From contig JASHPC010000058.1 in assembly GCA_030038335.1 (NCBI GenBank), positions 1 through 13,953 on the forward strand: a stretch of 13,953 nt of DNA, read 5' to 3'. This DNA comes from Vulcanimicrobiota bacterium. GTDB lineage: Bacteria; Vulcanimicrobiota; Vulcanimicrobiia; Vulcanimicrobiales; Vulcanimicrobiaceae. Shown piece after piece: positions 13,701-13,953 of this stretch (position 1 is the stretch's first letter; every line of letters starts with the position of its first letter). A program made the position numbers and the translations under genes. Under the pieces are notes generated by a model. It worked only from the letters and a program-made list of their open reading frames with translations, had not been told where the DNA came from and ran no database searches.

Positions 13701-13953
13701 TGAGACGGTAGATACCGGGGCTAACGTTCGAAATTGTAAATGCACCGTTGGCGTCGGTTAACGCCGTATACGTGTGCGGTCCGGCCAGCGTCACTGCTGC
13801 TGACGGGATTGCGGCTCCTTGCGTTGAGGTAACGGTGCCTTGCACCGTTCCCGTAGCCTGCGCCACGTCGTTTGCCGATGGCTGCATCGTCGCCGCGCTT
13901 ACGGGTCCGGCGATGAGCGTTACAAACGCAAAAGTGGCGAGAATGCGAGTGAG
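10747..13953 (-). CDS. TonB-dependent outer membrane receptor with carboxypeptidase-regulatory-like domain (5' end beyond window)
   Basis: At least 1068 residues; the frame is still open at the right edge. The first visible residues, LTRILATFAFVTLIAGPVSA, are the body of a signal peptide, so the real start lies just outside; the ATG at 13887 is internal. Then come a CarboxypepD_reg/Ig-like domain (about 35-112: GTVQGTVTSTQGAAIPSAAV, DANGAFTISNVSPGIYRLTV), a plug domain (about 140-255: TLDQIPGLQI, DIRGGLSDETATLLDG, EVIKGPGAMS, IGGTINFHTKDP) and a beta-barrel to the end. Such proteins import scarce ligands such as siderophores, cobalamin or glycans across the outer membrane with TonB-ExbBD energy. 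The ligand cannot be told from sequence, and no partner genes are in view. Odd points: 14 cysteines, mostly paired in predicted loops; a last strand WHIELTKTF followed by 19 extra Gly-rich residues; and locally lower GC around 11,220-12,200 than in neighbouring genes. Confidence 0.9.
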   Translation of the reverse strand, partial: LTRILATFAFVTLIAGPVSAATMQPSANDVAQATGTVQGTVTSTQGAAIPSAAVTLAGPHTYTALTDANGAFTISNVSPGIYRLTVTKPGYQMAQNDIAVVAGAPQVVSVTMPAATFTTLQTIAHVAVAGHGVFNSSTASVNTLSSADFQDQGQFSVNHTLDQIPGLQISYPTSSANGASAGSIVVPDIRGGLSDETATLLDGHPLAVVDYGDYVTTFLNSYLFSYTEVIKGPGAMSPETNYAIGGTINFHTKDPTLTFTPDYTFGYISDGGTYYNFGVSDTVFDGRLGFVMDIAGVNDPGLMHGQQTYFNPKNQGDVIGWNGTTGNVANYNDTATYIGNTVSAPFLENGLAACCFTYNGYFNQNADLLKAQYHFSDTTRATVSYLVTESYADQDANTSSTLIPAVFLPSSGHGYSGSMVPGERFWEPSGGPYPGPGGAAPETNSEPIVQAEISSAIGQNTILARYYHAGINRTIDEGTDSPFDPILGEYTFWGVNEEGSSKTPNYTTYNGVPEEVASYDYYRQYELDKLNGYSFEFTHPYGDGNEVTLSAESTAYETDGVGYIEGCSPGANSAGQFTGFSYAGSTTGGCPNFGYLTPGAVGTGAGATQATTLPYPGIGTISTTLPAGSTQTMNTYMFRDITNLTSTLTFTAALYENTYQSHYAGECIFTPGWYGATKNSSTASSNIGLGGATCAPDGFNVIWANNNQSHFDDRFALEWRPNPNLAVRLSAGSSIAPEYLAELTKPTGYIGCLTTSACPNGTLTVNYNNPNLVPETSFGYDLGADFRLPDQVTFVSTDLYMTNLFNHFITAYNYSGIILPPSTGCVPAAGFTGCPVIYDENENISNSRFEGIELTLKRVPLYGFGFSLAGSLEHAYPYDIPASFYCTFTPTKANPCIPSSYNTNLNIVDNQNFEGNGVTSAYCSPAGLTGATCGVNGYSNTNIPYLTGNGEINWTGQGGWHVEFGETLLGKNNSFNAPPFWIAYTAVRIPINDALSLQISGDNIFNALPGLYEYVATGPNYQLANGQQAASIENQLGPAVWHIELTKTFGPGVVGNGAVGSGGSGAHN

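Noticed and set aside
1..13953. Mobile elements, CRISPR arrays, tRNA or rRNA genes
   Set aside because: I looked for transposase motifs, terminal inverted repeats, regularly spaced direct repeats and tRNA T-loop sequences and found none that hold up by eye.

Overview
The window is a compact, GC-rich chromosomal segment from a Gram-negative (diderm) bacterium. The clearest sign of an outer membrane is a large TonB-dependent receptor with a signal peptide. The housekeeping content (aconitase, RNase D, BolA, monothiol glutaredoxin, SseA-type sulfurtransferase), many GTG/TTG starts, weak Shine-Dalgarno sites and 1-4 base gene overlaps point to a streamlined environmental bacterium. The combination resembles the poorly cultured Eremiobacterota/WPS-2 type of lineage, but that is a guess from gene flavour, not a demonstrated assignment. 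I see no insertion sequence, phage gene, CRISPR array, tRNA or rRNA.

Layout. (1) 1-2971, minus strand: a three-gene operon read as TVP38/VTT membrane protein, RNase D, then aconitase AcnA, which runs off the left edge. Both junctions are 4-base overlaps (GTGA and ATGA). (2) 2978-3382, plus: a short vitamin K epoxide reductase (VKOR)-like membrane protein, diverging from the operon with only 6 bases between start codons. (3) 3383-3531: about 150 bases without a protein gene, holding a promoter-like element and several hairpins; a small RNA is possible. (4) 3532-3972, minus: an RpiB/LacAB-family isomerase with altered active-site residues. (5) 3993-5656, plus: an overlapping pair, a NUDT19-like Nudix hydrolase and a LACTB2-like metallo-beta-lactamase-fold protein. 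(6) 5663-6658, minus: a zinc-free MDR oxidoreductase of the quinone-reductase type. (7) 6726-8433, plus: a tight operon of an 84-residue membrane protein, BolA, a CGFT glutaredoxin and an SseA-type sulfurtransferase, a plausible iron-sulfur/sulfur-transfer unit. (8) 8430-10233, minus: a secreted, membrane-anchored metallophosphoesterase followed by a cupin. (9) 10232-10684, plus: an EVE-domain protein whose start codon overlaps that of the phosphoesterase in one CATG. (10) 10683-10720: a probable bidirectional terminator. (11) 10747-13953, minus: a TonB-dependent receptor with an N-terminal carboxypeptidase-regulatory-like domain, unusually rich in loop cysteines and with a Gly-rich tail after the last strand; its first codons lie beyond the right edge.

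Most of the window is ordinary metabolism and maintenance. I found no convincing new multi-gene system. The points most worth a second look are the BolA-Grx-sulfurtransferase operon with its small membrane protein and the inverted repeat over that protein's ribosome binding site; the near-absence of space between divergent genes, including a shared CATG start; the candidate structured RNA at about 3408-3530; the RpiB- and VKOR-like proteins lacking usual catalytic residues; and the cysteine-rich receptor.
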